Assembly (NCBI RefSeq): GCF_001517585.1
Contig: NZ_FBYC01000001.1
Location: 310,001-374,000 of the forward strand
Source of the DNA: Roseibaca calidilacus
Lineage (GTDB): Bacteria; Pseudomonadota; Alphaproteobacteria; Rhodobacterales; Rhodobacteraceae
Direction of reading: 5' to 3'
DNA length: 64,000 nt
The stretch's first letter is position 1. Each line of letters starts with the position of its first letter. The position numbers were made by a program, and so were the translations under genes. Under the pieces are notes generated by a model. That model ran no database searches, was not told where the DNA came from, and was given only the letters and a program-made list of their open reading frames with translations. Below are positions 8,731-16,900 of this stretch, in pieces.

Positions 8731-9690
8731 ATGACATTCAAGGCAACGGCCCTCGTGGCCGCAGCGGCGCTTATGGCGGCACCGGTCGCGGCGCAGGAAC
8801 TGTCTATCGCAACAGGCGGCACGGGCGGGGTGTATTTCCCCTATGGTGGCGGTCTGGCAGAGGTGATCTCGAACCATATCGATGGGGCATCCGCCAGCGC
8901 CGAAGTGACAGGGGCATCGGTCGAAAACGTGGCGCTGATCGCGCGCGGCGACAGCGACATTGCCATCGCATTGGCCGATACCGTTTATGGCGCCTATAAT
9001 GGCACCGGTGCATTCGAAGGCCGTCAGGTCGGCGAATTGCGCGCTTTGGCCTCTATCTATCCCAACGCGGTGCAGATCGTGACATTGGCAGATAGCGGTA
9101 TTTCCAGCTTGGATGACCTGCGCGGCAAGCGCGTGTCCGTCGGCGCACCGGGGTCAGGCACCGAAGTCAGCGCGCAGACATTGCTGGAAGCCAATGGCAT
9201 CACCTATGATGACTTCGACGAACAGCGCCTGAACTTCAACGAAACCGCTGACGCGCTGCGCGATGGTGACATTGACGCAGGTTTCTGGAGCGTGGGCCCG
9301 CCCACCTCGTCCATCCTGAACCTTGCGACCACGCGCGACATTACGCTTGTCCCGCTGTCCAGCGACCAGATTGCCGCCGCGATCGAGGTTGAGGCGACCT
9401 TCGCCCCCTACACGCTGCGCGAAGGTTTGTATGACGGCGTGGATATGGCGGTTGCGACCATTTCCACCCCGAATGTGCTGATCGTTCACGCCGATATGGA
9501 CGAGGAACTGGCCTATAACATCACCAAGGCGATGTATGAAAACGTGGAAGAGCTGATCGCCATTCACCCGGCCGCGAATGACACCACGTTGGAGTTCTCT
9601 GTCGCGGCAACGCCCATCCCCTTCCACCCCGGCGCGCTGCGCTATCTGGAAGAAGTGGGTGCGGATGTGCAGGATCGTCAGCGTCCGTGA
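8731..9690 (+). CDS. TAXI family TRAP transporter solute-binding protein
   Basis: Periplasmic binding protein of 319 residues with a Sec signal peptide (TALVAAAALMAAPVAAQ, cleavage near residue 21). ELSIATGGTGGVYFPYGGGLAEVI is the hallmark opening of the TAXI subfamily, and GKRVSVGAPGSGTE near residue 133 and FWSVGPPTSS support it. A strong ribosome site (GGAGGAT, 8721-8727) precedes ATG 8731. The stop overlaps the GTG of the DUF1850 gene, and the fused permease follows, giving a three-gene TRAP cassette. TAXI substrates are mostly unknown, with glutamate-like acids among those studied. Confidence 0.93.
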   Translation: MTFKATALVAAAALMAAPVAAQELSIATGGTGGVYFPYGGGLAEVISNHIDGASASAEVTGASVENVALIARGDSDIAIALADTVYGAYNGTGAFEGRQVGELRALASIYPNAVQIVTLADSGISSLDDLRGKRVSVGAPGSGTEVSAQTLLEANGITYDDFDEQRLNFNETADALRDGDIDAGFWSVGPPTSSILNLATTRDITLVPLSSDQIAAAIEVEATFAPYTLREGLYDGVDMAVATISTPNVLIVHADMDEELAYNITKAMYENVEELIAIHPAANDTTLEFSVAATPIPFHPGALRYLEEVGADVQDRQRP

Positions 9691-10148
9691 CGGTTTGGGC
9701 AATCGGGCGGCCAGTTTTGGCCGCCCTTTTCATGGCCTTGCCAGCCCATGCGAGCGATGCGCTGCAAGCCGTCACGCAAGACGGGCATATTGTGGCCGAA
9801 TTGCCCTTTGACGGGGGTGAAATTTGCCTGACATGGGCGCATTCCGTTAGCGGCGGGGCTGTGGCCGATTGCTTTGCCGCGCGCGATGGGCGGTTGGTTC
9901 TGGTCGGCAGCTTCCTGCATGACTACGCCGCCGGGTTGGGAGAGGTCGCAAACCGTGGCCGGGTCATTCCGGCAGAGGGTGGCGGCTACTGGATTGTCGA
10001 GATTGATGAACCTATGCCCCCCGACGGTCTGCCCTTGCGCGTTGGTCCTGCCCGGGTTGGCCACAAACTGACTGGCGCGGCGGGCGTGATCGACCTGTCG
10101 GCCATTGCAGAAAATACACGTGTAACCTTGCGGGTTCGTCCCGAATAA
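9687..10148 (+). CDS. DUF1850 domain-containing protein of the TAXI-TRAP cassette
   Basis: Exported protein of 153 residues with a signal peptide (RPVLAALFMALPAHA, cleavage near residue 23). The body (ICLTWAHSVSGG near residue 47, later VGHKLTGAAGVIDLS) matches DUF1850, a small family found between TAXI binding proteins and TRAP permeases. The GTG at 9687 overlaps the upstream stop; a later ATG at 9732 would leave too short a signal peptide. The DNA encoding GRPVLAALF is itself a perfect terminator-like hairpin, described separately. Function unknown. Confidence 0.8.
   Translation: MTVWAIGRPVLAALFMALPAHASDALQAVTQDGHIVAELPFDGGEICLTWAHSVSGGAVADCFAARDGRLVLVGSFLHDYAAGLGEVANRGRVIPAEGGGYWIVEIDEPMPPDGLPLRVGPARVGHKLTGAAGVIDLSAIAENTRVTLRVRPE
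9705..9730 (+). terminator. Terminator-like hairpin inside the DUF1850 signal-peptide coding region
   Basis: GGGCGGCCA (9705-9713), loop GTTT, TGGCCGCCC (9718-9726), then TTTT. The nine-base perfect stem and T-run make a convincing intrinsic terminator sitting 15 bases after the binding-protein stop codon. It would cut most transcripts after the binding protein gene, giving more binding protein than permease. The T-run is only four long, so termination may be partial. Confidence 0.65.
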
Positions 10149-10167
10149 CCAAAGCGGAACCGTTCAG

Positions 10168-12198
10168 ATGTCGCAAGCAGACCTGCAAGATGTGATCCCC
10201 GAATCGATGCGTTCGGCCGACGCGATTCAGCCGCGCTACGTTCTGTGGGCAATCACGCTGACCGGCGTCGCCTTGTCGCTGTTCCAGCTATACACCGCGG
10301 GCATCGAACCGCTGGGGCTGTTTTACCAACGAACGGCGCATCTGGGCTTTATCCTGTTCTTGGCGTTCCTGTTATTCCCGCTGACCGGCCAGTCACGCCG
10401 CCGCACATGGTGGGCATGGGGCATTGATGCGGTGTTTCTGGCCGCGTCGTTCCTGAGCGGGTTCTACATCATCTGGTATCTGGATGACATCATTGCGCGG
10501 GCAGGCTGGTGGTCGCAAGCCGATATCATTGTCGGGGTCATCTGCGTCATCGCCGTGCTAGAGGCCAGCCGCCGTGTCGTGGGGCTTGGCCTGACCATCA
10601 TCGGGCTGGTCGCAATCCTTTATGCGCTGGCAGGCTCTCGCGGGGCGCTGCCTTGGCTGGGCGACATGATGCCGGGCATCCTGTCGCATCGCGGCGCCAG
10701 CCTAGACCGCTTGGTGGGTCAGCTTTACCTCGGTCAGGAAGGCATTTTCGGGCTGCCCTTGGGTGTGGCCGCGACCTATGTTTTCATGTTCGTGTTGTTC
10801 GGCGCGTTCTTGGAAAAGACCGGCGCGGGCAAGTTCTTCATCGACCTTGCCTTTGCCGCAACCGGGCGCAAGGCGGGCGGTCCGGCCAAGGCCGCCGTGA
10901 TCGCCAGCGCCGGGATGGGGTCCATCTCTGGCTCTGCGATTGCCAATGTGGTCACGACCGGGGCCTTCACCATTCCGCTGATGAAGAAACTTGGCTACCG
11001 CCCCGCGCAGGCGGGGGGCGTCGAGGCTGCGGCCTCTACTGGCGGGCAAATCACGCCACCCTTGATGGGGGCAGGGGCCTTTCTGATCTCGGAATACACC
11101 CAGATTCCTTATGTCGATATTGTTCTGGTCTCTATCTTCCCGGCGATCCTGTATCTTGGGACCGTCTACCTGTTCGTGCATCTTGTTGCCATGAAGCAGG
11201 GCATGAAGGGTCTGCCCGCGTCGGAATTGCCGGTGGTGCGGCAGGTGCTGGCGGCAGGTTGGCAATTCATCGTGCCGCTGATTTTGCTGATCGTGCTGCT
11301 GGTCAACAGCATCTCGCCCATGCGGGTGGGGTTCTGGGCGATCATTTCGGTCATCGCCATGGCGGGCCTTCGCGGCGCTTGGGCGCTTTATGCCGATGGG
11401 CCAATGACCGGCGCGCGCATCCGCGAGTCTGTCATGCGGGGCATTCGCATGGTCTTTGAATCGCTGGAACTGGGCGCGCGCAATGCCGTGGCGGTGTCCA
11501 TTGCCTGCGCGGTGGCAGGCATCATCGTGGGTGTTGTGGGCCTGACCGGGTTGGGGCTGAAATTCAGCTCCATGATGATCTCGCTCTCGGGCGGCAATAT
11601 CGTGATTGCTTTGGGGCTGGTGCTGATCGCCTCACTGATCCTTGGCTTGGGCCTGCCCGTCACGGCCAGCTATATCGTGCTGATCGTGCTGGTCGGCCCG
11701 GCGCTGAACACCGAATTCGGCATTCCGCTTCTGATCGCGCATCTGGTCGTGTTCTGGTATTCCCAAGACAGCAATGTCACGCCCCCGGTGGCGCTGGCAG
11801 GCTTTGCGGGCGCGGCGATTGCCGGGGCCAAGCCCATGGAAACCAGCTTGCAAGCATGGAAATACGCCAAAGGGCTGTATCTGATCCCGGCTTTCATGGT
11901 GTTCAATCCAGAATTGATCCTTGGCGGGCCAGTGCCCTATGTCATCTGGATCGGCTTTAGCGCGGCGCTGGGGTTGGTTGCCTTTGCCGCCGCGATCGAG
12001 GGGTATCTGTTCGCGTCCATGAAAGCGTGGATGCGTCTGGCGCTGGTGCCGCCGATCATTGCCCTGTTCTGGCCCAGCTTTGCGGCGGAACTGGTCGGCG
12101 CGGCGGCTATTCTCGGGCTTCTGGGAATGAACTGGATGGCAGGGCGTCAGGACAGGACAGTTCTTGCGCCAGAAACCGCTCGAACGCGTCCAGATTGA
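10168..12198 (+). CDS. TRAP transporter fused permease (4TM/12TM)
   Basis: Integral membrane protein of 676 residues, the size of fused DctQ-DctM TRAP permeases found with TAXI binding proteins. The N-terminal part (residues 25-125) has about four hydrophobic segments; the rest is the large subunit with GSISGSAIANVVTTGAFTIPLMKKLGY near residue 250 and AAASTGGQITPPLMGAGAF near 290, both typical. It probably uses the sodium gradient. The last 92 bases overlap the 3' end of the convergent ArsR-type gene. Confidence 0.95.
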   Translation: MSQADLQDVIPESMRSADAIQPRYVLWAITLTGVALSLFQLYTAGIEPLGLFYQRTAHLGFILFLAFLLFPLTGQSRRRTWWAWGIDAVFLAASFLSGFYIIWYLDDIIARAGWWSQADIIVGVICVIAVLEASRRVVGLGLTIIGLVAILYALAGSRGALPWLGDMMPGILSHRGASLDRLVGQLYLGQEGIFGLPLGVAATYVFMFVLFGAFLEKTGAGKFFIDLAFAATGRKAGGPAKAAVIASAGMGSISGSAIANVVTTGAFTIPLMKKLGYRPAQAGGVEAAASTGGQITPPLMGAGAFLISEYTQIPYVDIVLVSIFPAILYLGTVYLFVHLVAMKQGMKGLPASELPVVRQVLAAGWQFIVPLILLIVLLVNSISPMRVGFWAIISVIAMAGLRGAWALYADGPMTGARIRESVMRGIRMVFESLELGARNAVAVSIACAVAGIIVGVVGLTGLGLKFSSMMISLSGGNIVIALGLVLIASLILGLGLPVTASYIVLIVLVGPALNTEFGIPLLIAHLVVFWYSQDSNVTPPVALAGFAGAAIAGAKPMETSLQAWKYAKGLYLIPAFMVFNPELILGGPVPYVIWIGFSAALGLVAFAAAIEGYLFASMKAWMRLALVPPIIALFWPSFAAELVGAAAILGLLGMNWMAGRQDRTVLAPETARTRPD

Positions 12199-12484
12199 CG
12201 GCATCATATTGGCCGAAAGCCTGCATCCAGACCGATGCCTCGCGCAGGGCGTCGGGCTCCAGTTTGCACCATTTCACCCGGCCACGCTTTTCTTGGCTTA
12301 TCAGCCCCGCATTGGCGAGGATAACCAGATGCTTGGACACGGCGGCCAGCGACATCTCGAACGGGTCGGCGACATCGGTCACGGCCATGTCGTCTTCCAA
12401 AAGCATGGCCAGAATGGCGCGCCGCGTGGGGTCGGCCAGCGCGGTAAAGACCAGATCAAGCGAGGGGGCGGGCGAAGTATCCAT
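12107..12484 (-). CDS. ArsR family winged-helix regulator
   Basis: Regulator of 125 residues. LDLVFTALADPTRRAILAMLL is the classic ArsR opening and AVTDVADPFEMSLAAVSKHLVIL the recognition helix region (about residues 33-57). The metal-site cysteine box is absent, so it is likely one of the non-metal ArsR proteins, which often sit with SRPBCC or other detoxification genes; none is adjacent here. Its tail overlaps the end of the TRAP permease gene by 92 bases. ATG 12484 is preferred over an upstream in-frame start at 12511. Confidence 0.88.
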   Translation of the reverse strand: MDTSPAPSLDLVFTALADPTRRAILAMLLEDDMAVTDVADPFEMSLAAVSKHLVILANAGLISQEKRGRVKWCKLEPDALREASVWMQAFGQYDAVNLDAFERFLAQELSCPDALPSSSFPEARE

Positions 12485-12514
12485 GGCCCTATCTTTCGTG
12501 TGTGGGCGCAAAGG

Positions 12515-12530
12515 TCAACTGAATGGTTGA
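12515..12530. promoter_or_regulatory. Candidate operator of the ArsR-type regulator
   Basis: TCAAC-N6-GTTGA (12515-12530) is a perfect dyad 31 bases upstream of the regulator ATG. ArsR proteins of this kind often repress their own gene through such a dyad. Confidence 0.45.
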
Positions 12531-12641
12531 ATATGCTGCATGTGCACAACCTGCCTATCGCGCCCAAGCAATAATTTGGCTCGATAAAAAAAATCAATAT
12601 TATCAATAATTTGCGGAAAATTCTGCGCCGCGTTTGCTTTC

Positions 12642-12670
12642 TTGACTCTGGCGTCCCCTCTGCATAGCTT
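12642..12670 (+). promoter_or_regulatory. Sigma-70 type promoter of the atp (Fo) operon
   Basis: TTGACT (12642-12647), a 17-base spacer and TAGCTT (12665-12670), 28 bases before the atpI ATG at 12698. An A/T-rich run (about 12574-12612) lies upstream and could be an UP-like element. Spacing and -35 are good; the -10 is weaker. Confidence 0.6.
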
Positions 12671-12697
12671 GCGCGCAACTCAAGGCCGGGAGAGGGC

Positions 12698-13036
12698 ATG
12701 ACCGATAGCGACGAGCGTGAGCGCCTGAAGGCACTCGAAGCACGCATCTCGCAGGTTCGGGCCAAGCATGACCCTAAACCGGTTGCGCAGGATCATCATT
12801 CCATGGCCCAAGTGGGCTGGCGCATGGTGATCGAACTTGTCACCGGCCTTTTTCTTGGGGCCGGCATCGGATACGGGCTGGACTGGCTGTTTGATACCAT
12901 GCCGCTCTTTCTGGTGGTGTTTACAATACTGGGCTTCGCCGCCGGCGTGCAGACAATGCTGCGCTCGGCACGCGAACTGGCCGTGACGACCGATCAATCG
13001 ACCCCGCCACAAGCGGGCGACCAGAAGAAGGACTAG
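12698..13036 (+). CDS. atpI: ATP synthase protein I (AtpI)
   Basis: Small membrane protein of 112 residues with a charged N-terminal helix (residues 1-35), two hydrophobic segments (about 44-66 and 70-90) and an acidic tail. In alphaproteobacteria AtpI heads the Fo operon and helps assembly of the c-ring. [22 protein letters not shown] is typical of the family. atpB starts four bases downstream. Confidence 0.9.
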   Translation: MTDSDERERLKALEARISQVRAKHDPKPVAQDHHSMAQVGWRMVIELVTGLFLGAGIGYGLDWLFDTMPLFLVVFTILGFAAGVQTMLRSARELAVTTDQSTPPQAGDQKKD

Positions 13037-13040
13037 ACCT

Positions 13041-13784
13041 GTGGCAGAAGAAAGTGGCGGCCTTGTCATCAAGCCCATGGACCAGTTTCGGGTCGAAGCG
13101 CTCTTTGGGGGCGATATTGCGTGGTACACGCCGACCAATGTCACCTTGTGGATGGCGCTGACCGTTTTGGCTGCCACGGCGCTGATGGTGTTCGGTGCCC
13201 GCGGTCGCGCGCTGGTGCCCAGCCGCGCACAATCCGCCGCAGAGATGACCTATGGTTTCATATACAAGATGGTCGAGGATGTCGCTGGCCATGATGCCGT
13301 GCGCTTCTTTCCCTATATCTTCACGCTGTTCATGTTCGTTCTGTTCGCGAACCTTCTGGGCCTGATCCCCTTTGCCTTTACCACCACCTCGCATATTGCG
13401 GTTACGGCGGTTTTGGCCTTCGCGGTGTTCTTTACGGTCACGGCGCTGGGCTTCATCTTGCACGGCACCAAGTTTCTGAAACTGTTCTGGGTTGACAGCG
13501 CGCCCTTGGCGCTGCGTCCTGTGCTGGCGCTGATCGAGGTGATTTCCTACTGCGTGCGCCCAGTCAGCCATTCCATTCGTCTTGCCGGTGCGATGATGGC
13601 CGGGCACGCCGTGGCCAAGGTGTTTGCAAGCTTTGCAGCCGCGCTTGGCGCTTTCTTCTTCGTTCCGATCTTGGCCGTGACCGCGCTTTACGCGCTGGAA
13701 CTGCTTGTGGCCGTCATTCAGGCCTATGTCTTCACCATTCTGACCTGCGTCTATCTGAAAGACGCATTGCATCCTGCGCATTAG
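13041..13784 (+). CDS. atpB: F1Fo ATP synthase subunit a
   Basis: Membrane subunit of 247 residues that forms the proton half-channels with the c-ring. The essential arginine is in [16 protein letters not shown] near residue 178, in the position of the family motif SLRLFGNMxAGH, though the following residues (LAGA rather than LFGN) are a variant. [19 protein letters not shown] near residue 110 is canonical. It uses a GTG start at 13041, four bases after atpI. Confidence 0.96.
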   Translation: MAEESGGLVIKPMDQFRVEALFGGDIAWYTPTNVTLWMALTVLAATALMVFGARGRALVPSRAQSAAEMTYGFIYKMVEDVAGHDAVRFFPYIFTLFMFVLFANLLGLIPFAFTTTSHIAVTAVLAFAVFFTVTALGFILHGTKFLKLFWVDSAPLALRPVLALIEVISYCVRPVSHSIRLAGAMMAGHAVAKVFASFAAALGAFFFVPILAVTALYALELLVAVIQAYVFTILTCVYLKDALHPAH

Positions 13785-13843
13785 GCGCGGCGCTCGGGTC
13801 CGGATAATCCATCTTGCCAATTCCAACTCAAGGAGAAACGACT

Positions 13844-14080
13844 ATGGAAGGCGATATCGCAGAAATGGGTAAATACATCGGTGTTGGTCTGACCGCCATT
13901 GGTATGGGCGGCGCCGCAATCGGTGTGGGCAACATTGCAGGCAACTTCCTGTCGGGTGCTCTGCGCAACCCGTCGGCTGCTGCTGGTCAGACCGCTATGC
14001 TCTTCATCGGCATCGCGTTTGCAGAAGCTCTGGGGATCTTCTCGTTCCTCGTCGCTCTGCTGCTGATGTTCGCTGTCTAA
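13844..14080 (+). CDS. atpE: F1Fo ATP synthase subunit c
   Basis: Two-helix proteolipid of 78 residues that forms the rotor ring. [13 protein letters not shown] is the glycine-rich first helix and the ion-binding glutamate is in AFAEALGIF near residue 62. The lack of the Gln and Ser/Thr ligands seen in sodium-type rings suggests proton coupling. A ribosome site AAGGAGAA precedes ATG 13844; an in-frame upstream start at 13814 would add ten non-family residues. Confidence 0.97.
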   Translation: MEGDIAEMGKYIGVGLTAIGMGGAAIGVGNIAGNFLSGALRNPSAAAGQTAMLFIGIAFAEALGIFSFLVALLLMFAV

Positions 14081-14155
14081 GCACATCCCGACGTATCCTT
14101 ACGGCTGGCGGGGCGCGCGCGTCCTGCCGGTGTTTTCCGGGGTTAGGGGGATGAT

Positions 14156-14674
14156 ATGGCAGAGACTGCTGCTTCGGGGCCGGGTATGCCCCAACTGGAT
14201 ATAACCACCTTCTCGAACCAGATCTTTTGGCTGGTCGTGGCTTTGGTGGTTCTGTATTACGTCATGTCCCGCGTGGCGCTGCCGCGTGTGGCCTCGGTTC
14301 TGGCCGATCGTCGTGGTGCCATTACCGCAGACATTGCCGCCGCCGAGGAATACAAGCAAAAAGCACTGGATGCCGAGGAAGCCTTCAAAAAGGCTGAAGC
14401 GGATGCACGCGCGGAAGCGCAGCGCATTGTCGAGGCCGCCAAGGCAGAAATGCAAGAAGCCTTGAACGCCCAGATCGCCAAGGCAGATGCAGAGATTGCT
14501 GCGAAATCCGCCGAGTCTGAAAAGCGTATCCGCGACATTACCGCCAACGCGGTAGAGATGGTGGGCGACGTTTCGAATGACGTGACCAAGGATATTGTTG
14601 CGGCGTTCGATATGAAGGCAGATGCACGCAGCGTGACTGCGGCCGTCAAAGCCCAGATGAAGGGGAATGCATGA
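14156..14674 (+). CDS. atpG': F1Fo ATP synthase subunit b'
   Basis: Peripheral stalk subunit of 172 residues. A short N-terminal lead with MPQLDITTFSNQIFWLVVALVVLYYVM forms the single membrane helix (about residues 18-40), followed by a long Ala/Glu/Lys-rich coiled coil to about residue 155. Photosynthetic and alphaproteobacterial synthases use a b/b' heterodimer, which fits the second b-type gene overlapping downstream. The symbol for this subunit varies between genomes. Confidence 0.93.
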   Translation: MAETAASGPGMPQLDITTFSNQIFWLVVALVVLYYVMSRVALPRVASVLADRRGAITADIAAAEEYKQKALDAEEAFKKAEADARAEAQRIVEAAKAEMQEALNAQIAKADAEIAAKSAESEKRIRDITANAVEMVGDVSNDVTKDIVAAFDMKADARSVTAAVKAQMKGNA

Positions 14675-15234
14675 TGTTGCGTCTTGCCGCCATTGCCATG
14701 CTGCTGGCCAGCCCCGCGCTTGCTGCGGTCGAAGGCAAGCCCTTCTTCTCGCTGTATAATACCGACCTGATTGTCCTTGCGGCCTTTACCGTTTTCATCG
14801 GTATTTTGATCTATGCGAAGGTGCCCGGCAAGCTGGGCGATTTGCTGGACCAACGGTCTGCTACGATCAAGGCAGAGCTTGAAGAAGCCCGCCGCCTGCG
14901 TGAAGAAGCGCTGGAACTGCATGCCTCTTTCGAGCGCAAGCAGGCCGAGGTCAAGGCAGAGGCCGCGCGCATTGTGGAAAAGGCGAAAGCCGATGCGCAG
15001 CTTGCCGCAGAGCAAACCAAGGCAGAGATCGAGGCGTCAATTACGCGCCGCCTGAAAGCTGCAGAGGATCAGATCGCCTCTGCCGAAGCGGGTGCGATCC
15101 GTCAGGTGCGGGACAAGGCAACTGAAGTGGCGATTGCCGCTGCCGGAACCGTCATCGCCAAGAACATGGATGATGCACGCAGCGACGCGCTGATTGCCGA
15201 TGCGATCAAGGCTGTGAACGAACGCCTGCACTAA
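14671..15234 (+). CDS. atpF: F1Fo ATP synthase subunit b
   Basis: Second peripheral stalk subunit of 187 residues. It begins with a signal-like hydrophobic stretch (LAAIAMLLASPALAA), then the membrane segment around residues 26-50 (LYNTDLIVLAAFTVFIGILIYAKVPGKL), then a long coiled coil rich in Ala and Glu. The ATG overlaps the b' stop as ATGA. A strong terminator follows at 15256-15285, so the Fo operon ends here and the F1 genes must be elsewhere, as is normal in this class. Confidence 0.94.
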   Translation: MMLRLAAIAMLLASPALAAVEGKPFFSLYNTDLIVLAAFTVFIGILIYAKVPGKLGDLLDQRSATIKAELEEARRLREEALELHASFERKQAEVKAEAARIVEKAKADAQLAAEQTKAEIEASITRRLKAAEDQIASAEAGAIRQVRDKATEVAIAAAGTVIAKNMDDARSDALIADAIKAVNERLH

Positions 15235-15255
15235 CTGGCGCAGCCCAAGAACAGC

Positions 15256-15285
15256 AAAAAACCCGGCTGCAAGGCCGGGTTTTTT
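15256..15285. terminator. Bidirectional terminator between atpF and the GntR gene
   Basis: Perfect 12-base inverted repeat: AAAAAACCCGGC (15256-15267), six-base loop, GCCGGGTTTTTT (15274-15285). It has a T-run in both directions and serves the Fo operon on the plus strand and the FCD regulator on the minus strand, whose stop codon (15285-15287) touches its last base. Confidence 0.9.
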
Positions 15286-16055
15286 CATAAGCTTTCTTGT
15301 GAGTGTTCGTAACGCAGTCGCGCAATGGCTTCGTTATGCTCGCTGCGTTTGAAGTCGTTCATGATCCTCTCGACAAAATCCAGATGCGCCGTGGCTGCCG
15401 CATGGGCCGCAACAGGGTCGCGGGCCTGAATGGCCGCGTTGATTGCCTTGTGCTGGGCCAGCAGGTCGCTGCGGGTGGCGCGCTGGCGAAAGATCATCTG
15501 GCGATTATAGAAAACACCTTTATGCAACAGGTCGAACATGGCGCGCATCATGTGCAGCATGATGATGTTATGCGACGCTTCCACGATTGACAGGTGAAAT
15601 TCGGCGTCAAGCTGCGCTTCCTCGGTCGGATCACGTTTCTGATGCGCGGCTTCCATGCGCTGGTAGAGGGTGTTGATAACCGCCAAATCCGTATCCGACC
15701 CAAGCCGCGCGGCCCTCTCTGCCGACATTGCCTCCATGTCGCGGCGAAAGCTGATGTAATCGAACAATGCTTCATCATGTTCGGCAAACAAGCGCACCAA
15801 CGAATCCGAAAATGCGCTGTCCAGCAATTCGGCTACGAACACGCCGGCCCCGGCGCGGCTTTCCAGCAACCCGCGGTCCTGCAATTCCGCCAAAGCGTCG
15901 CGCAGGCTGGGACGGGACACGCCCAACCGTTCGGCCAGAACACGCTCTGCGGGCAACCGCTCGCCCGGGCGCAGGACACCGCGCAACAAAAGCAGTTCAA
16001 TCTGCCGCACGACCGATTGTGACAGCTTTTCGGGCTGGATGCGCTGAAATGGCAA
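15285..16055 (-). CDS. FadR/GntR family regulator with FCD domain (PdhR-like)
   Basis: Regulator of 256 residues. The winged helix at residues 8-75 has LPAERVLAERLGVSRPSLRDALAEL, and the C-terminal FCD domain (about 90-230) carries the metal/acid-binding pattern DAEFHLSIVEASHN with later histidines in AQHKAINAAI and AAATAHLDFV. The subfamily includes PdhR, LldR and GlcC, sensors of pyruvate, lactate or glycolate. A very good ribosome site (TAAGGAGG on the minus strand) precedes the start. No catabolic gene is adjacent, so the target is open. Confidence 0.9.
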   Translation of the reverse strand: MPFQRIQPEKLSQSVVRQIELLLLRGVLRPGERLPAERVLAERLGVSRPSLRDALAELQDRGLLESRAGAGVFVAELLDSAFSDSLVRLFAEHDEALFDYISFRRDMEAMSAERAARLGSDTDLAVINTLYQRMEAAHQKRDPTEEAQLDAEFHLSIVEASHNIIMLHMMRAMFDLLHKGVFYNRQMIFRQRATRSDLLAQHKAINAAIQARDPVAAHAAATAHLDFVERIMNDFKRSEHNEAIARLRYEHSQESL

Positions 16056-16126
16056 GTTTCCTCCTTACCCCATCTATGCGGGGTTTTGGTAAAAAGATAT
16101 GACCGAATATCGCCCGCCGCAATCAA

Positions 16127-16153
16127 AAAGGCTGACCGCAAGGATCAGCCTTT
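16127..16153 (-). terminator. Terminator of the OmpA-family lipoprotein gene
   Basis: On the minus strand AAAGGCTGA, a nine-base loop and TCAGCCTTT followed by TT and an A/T-rich tail, 22 bases after the stop codon of the OmpA-like gene. Confidence 0.75.
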
Positions 16154-16175
16154 CGTGGCAAGCTACAGGTATCGC

Positions 16176-16814
16176 CTAGCTAGGCTGATACGGTCGGACG
16201 TAAATTTCAACCCGGCGGTTCTGCTGCCGCCCCGATGCGGTGCCATTATCGGCGACCGGCTGGGTCAGCCCGCGCCCTTCGGCGCGCACGCGCGAAGCAG
16301 CGACACCATTGTTGAACAACACCTGCGCCACGCTGGCCGCGCGCCGTTCCGACAGCCCCTGATTATAGCTGGCCGACCCGGTATTGTCGGTATGGCCCAC
16401 CACACGCACATCGCTGCGCGGGTAGTCCACAAGGTTATTGGCAATCACGCGCAGGTCGCTTTGCAGATCGGGGCGCACGGTGGCGCTGTCGGTCGCAAAC
16501 AGCAGGTCTTGCGGCAGGGTCAGGATCAGTTCCTGCCCGGTATTCTCGATATTCACGTCACCGCCCAGTTGGCGGCGCAGCTCTGCGGCCTGACGGTCCA
16601 GCCGTTGGCCAATCAGCGCACCGCCTGTGCCCCCGATCAGGGCGCCGGCCAAGGCCCGGTCGCCGCCGCCATCACCCGTCGCGGCACCTACGACGGCACC
16701 AACGGCCGCCCCGGTCAATGCGCCCGTAAATGTGCGGTTTTGCGGGTTATTGGGGTCGGGGGCGCAGGCACTTAGGGCCAGAACCGAAATTGCAAAAGGG
16801 GCGACGAGTCTCAT
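16176..16814 (-). CDS. OmpA family outer-membrane lipoprotein (YiaD-like)
   Basis: Protein of 212 residues with a lipoprotein signal (lipobox LSAC, Cys16). A glycine-zipper region (about residues 29-68, FTGALTGAAVGAVVGAATG and ALAGALIGGTGGALIG) is followed by the OmpA peptidoglycan-binding domain (about 95-205) with DVRVVGHTDNTGS, SERRAASVAQVL and NRRVEIYV. This is the YiaD/glycine-zipper type that links the outer membrane to peptidoglycan. Monocistronic, with its own terminator. Confidence 0.92.
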   Translation of the reverse strand: MRLVAPFAISVLALSACAPDPNNPQNRTFTGALTGAAVGAVVGAATGDGGGDRALAGALIGGTGGALIGQRLDRQAAELRRQLGGDVNIENTGQELILTLPQDLLFATDSATVRPDLQSDLRVIANNLVDYPRSDVRVVGHTDNTGSASYNQGLSERRAASVAQVLFNNGVAASRVRAEGRGLTQPVADNGTASGRQQNRRVEIYVRPYQPS

Positions 16815-16900
16815 GACACTCTCCTACTAACTGCCCGCGTGATACCATATTCTGGGCGCACCCACCATTGCGGCGCGCGCCGATACGCGGGGATTTGCCA

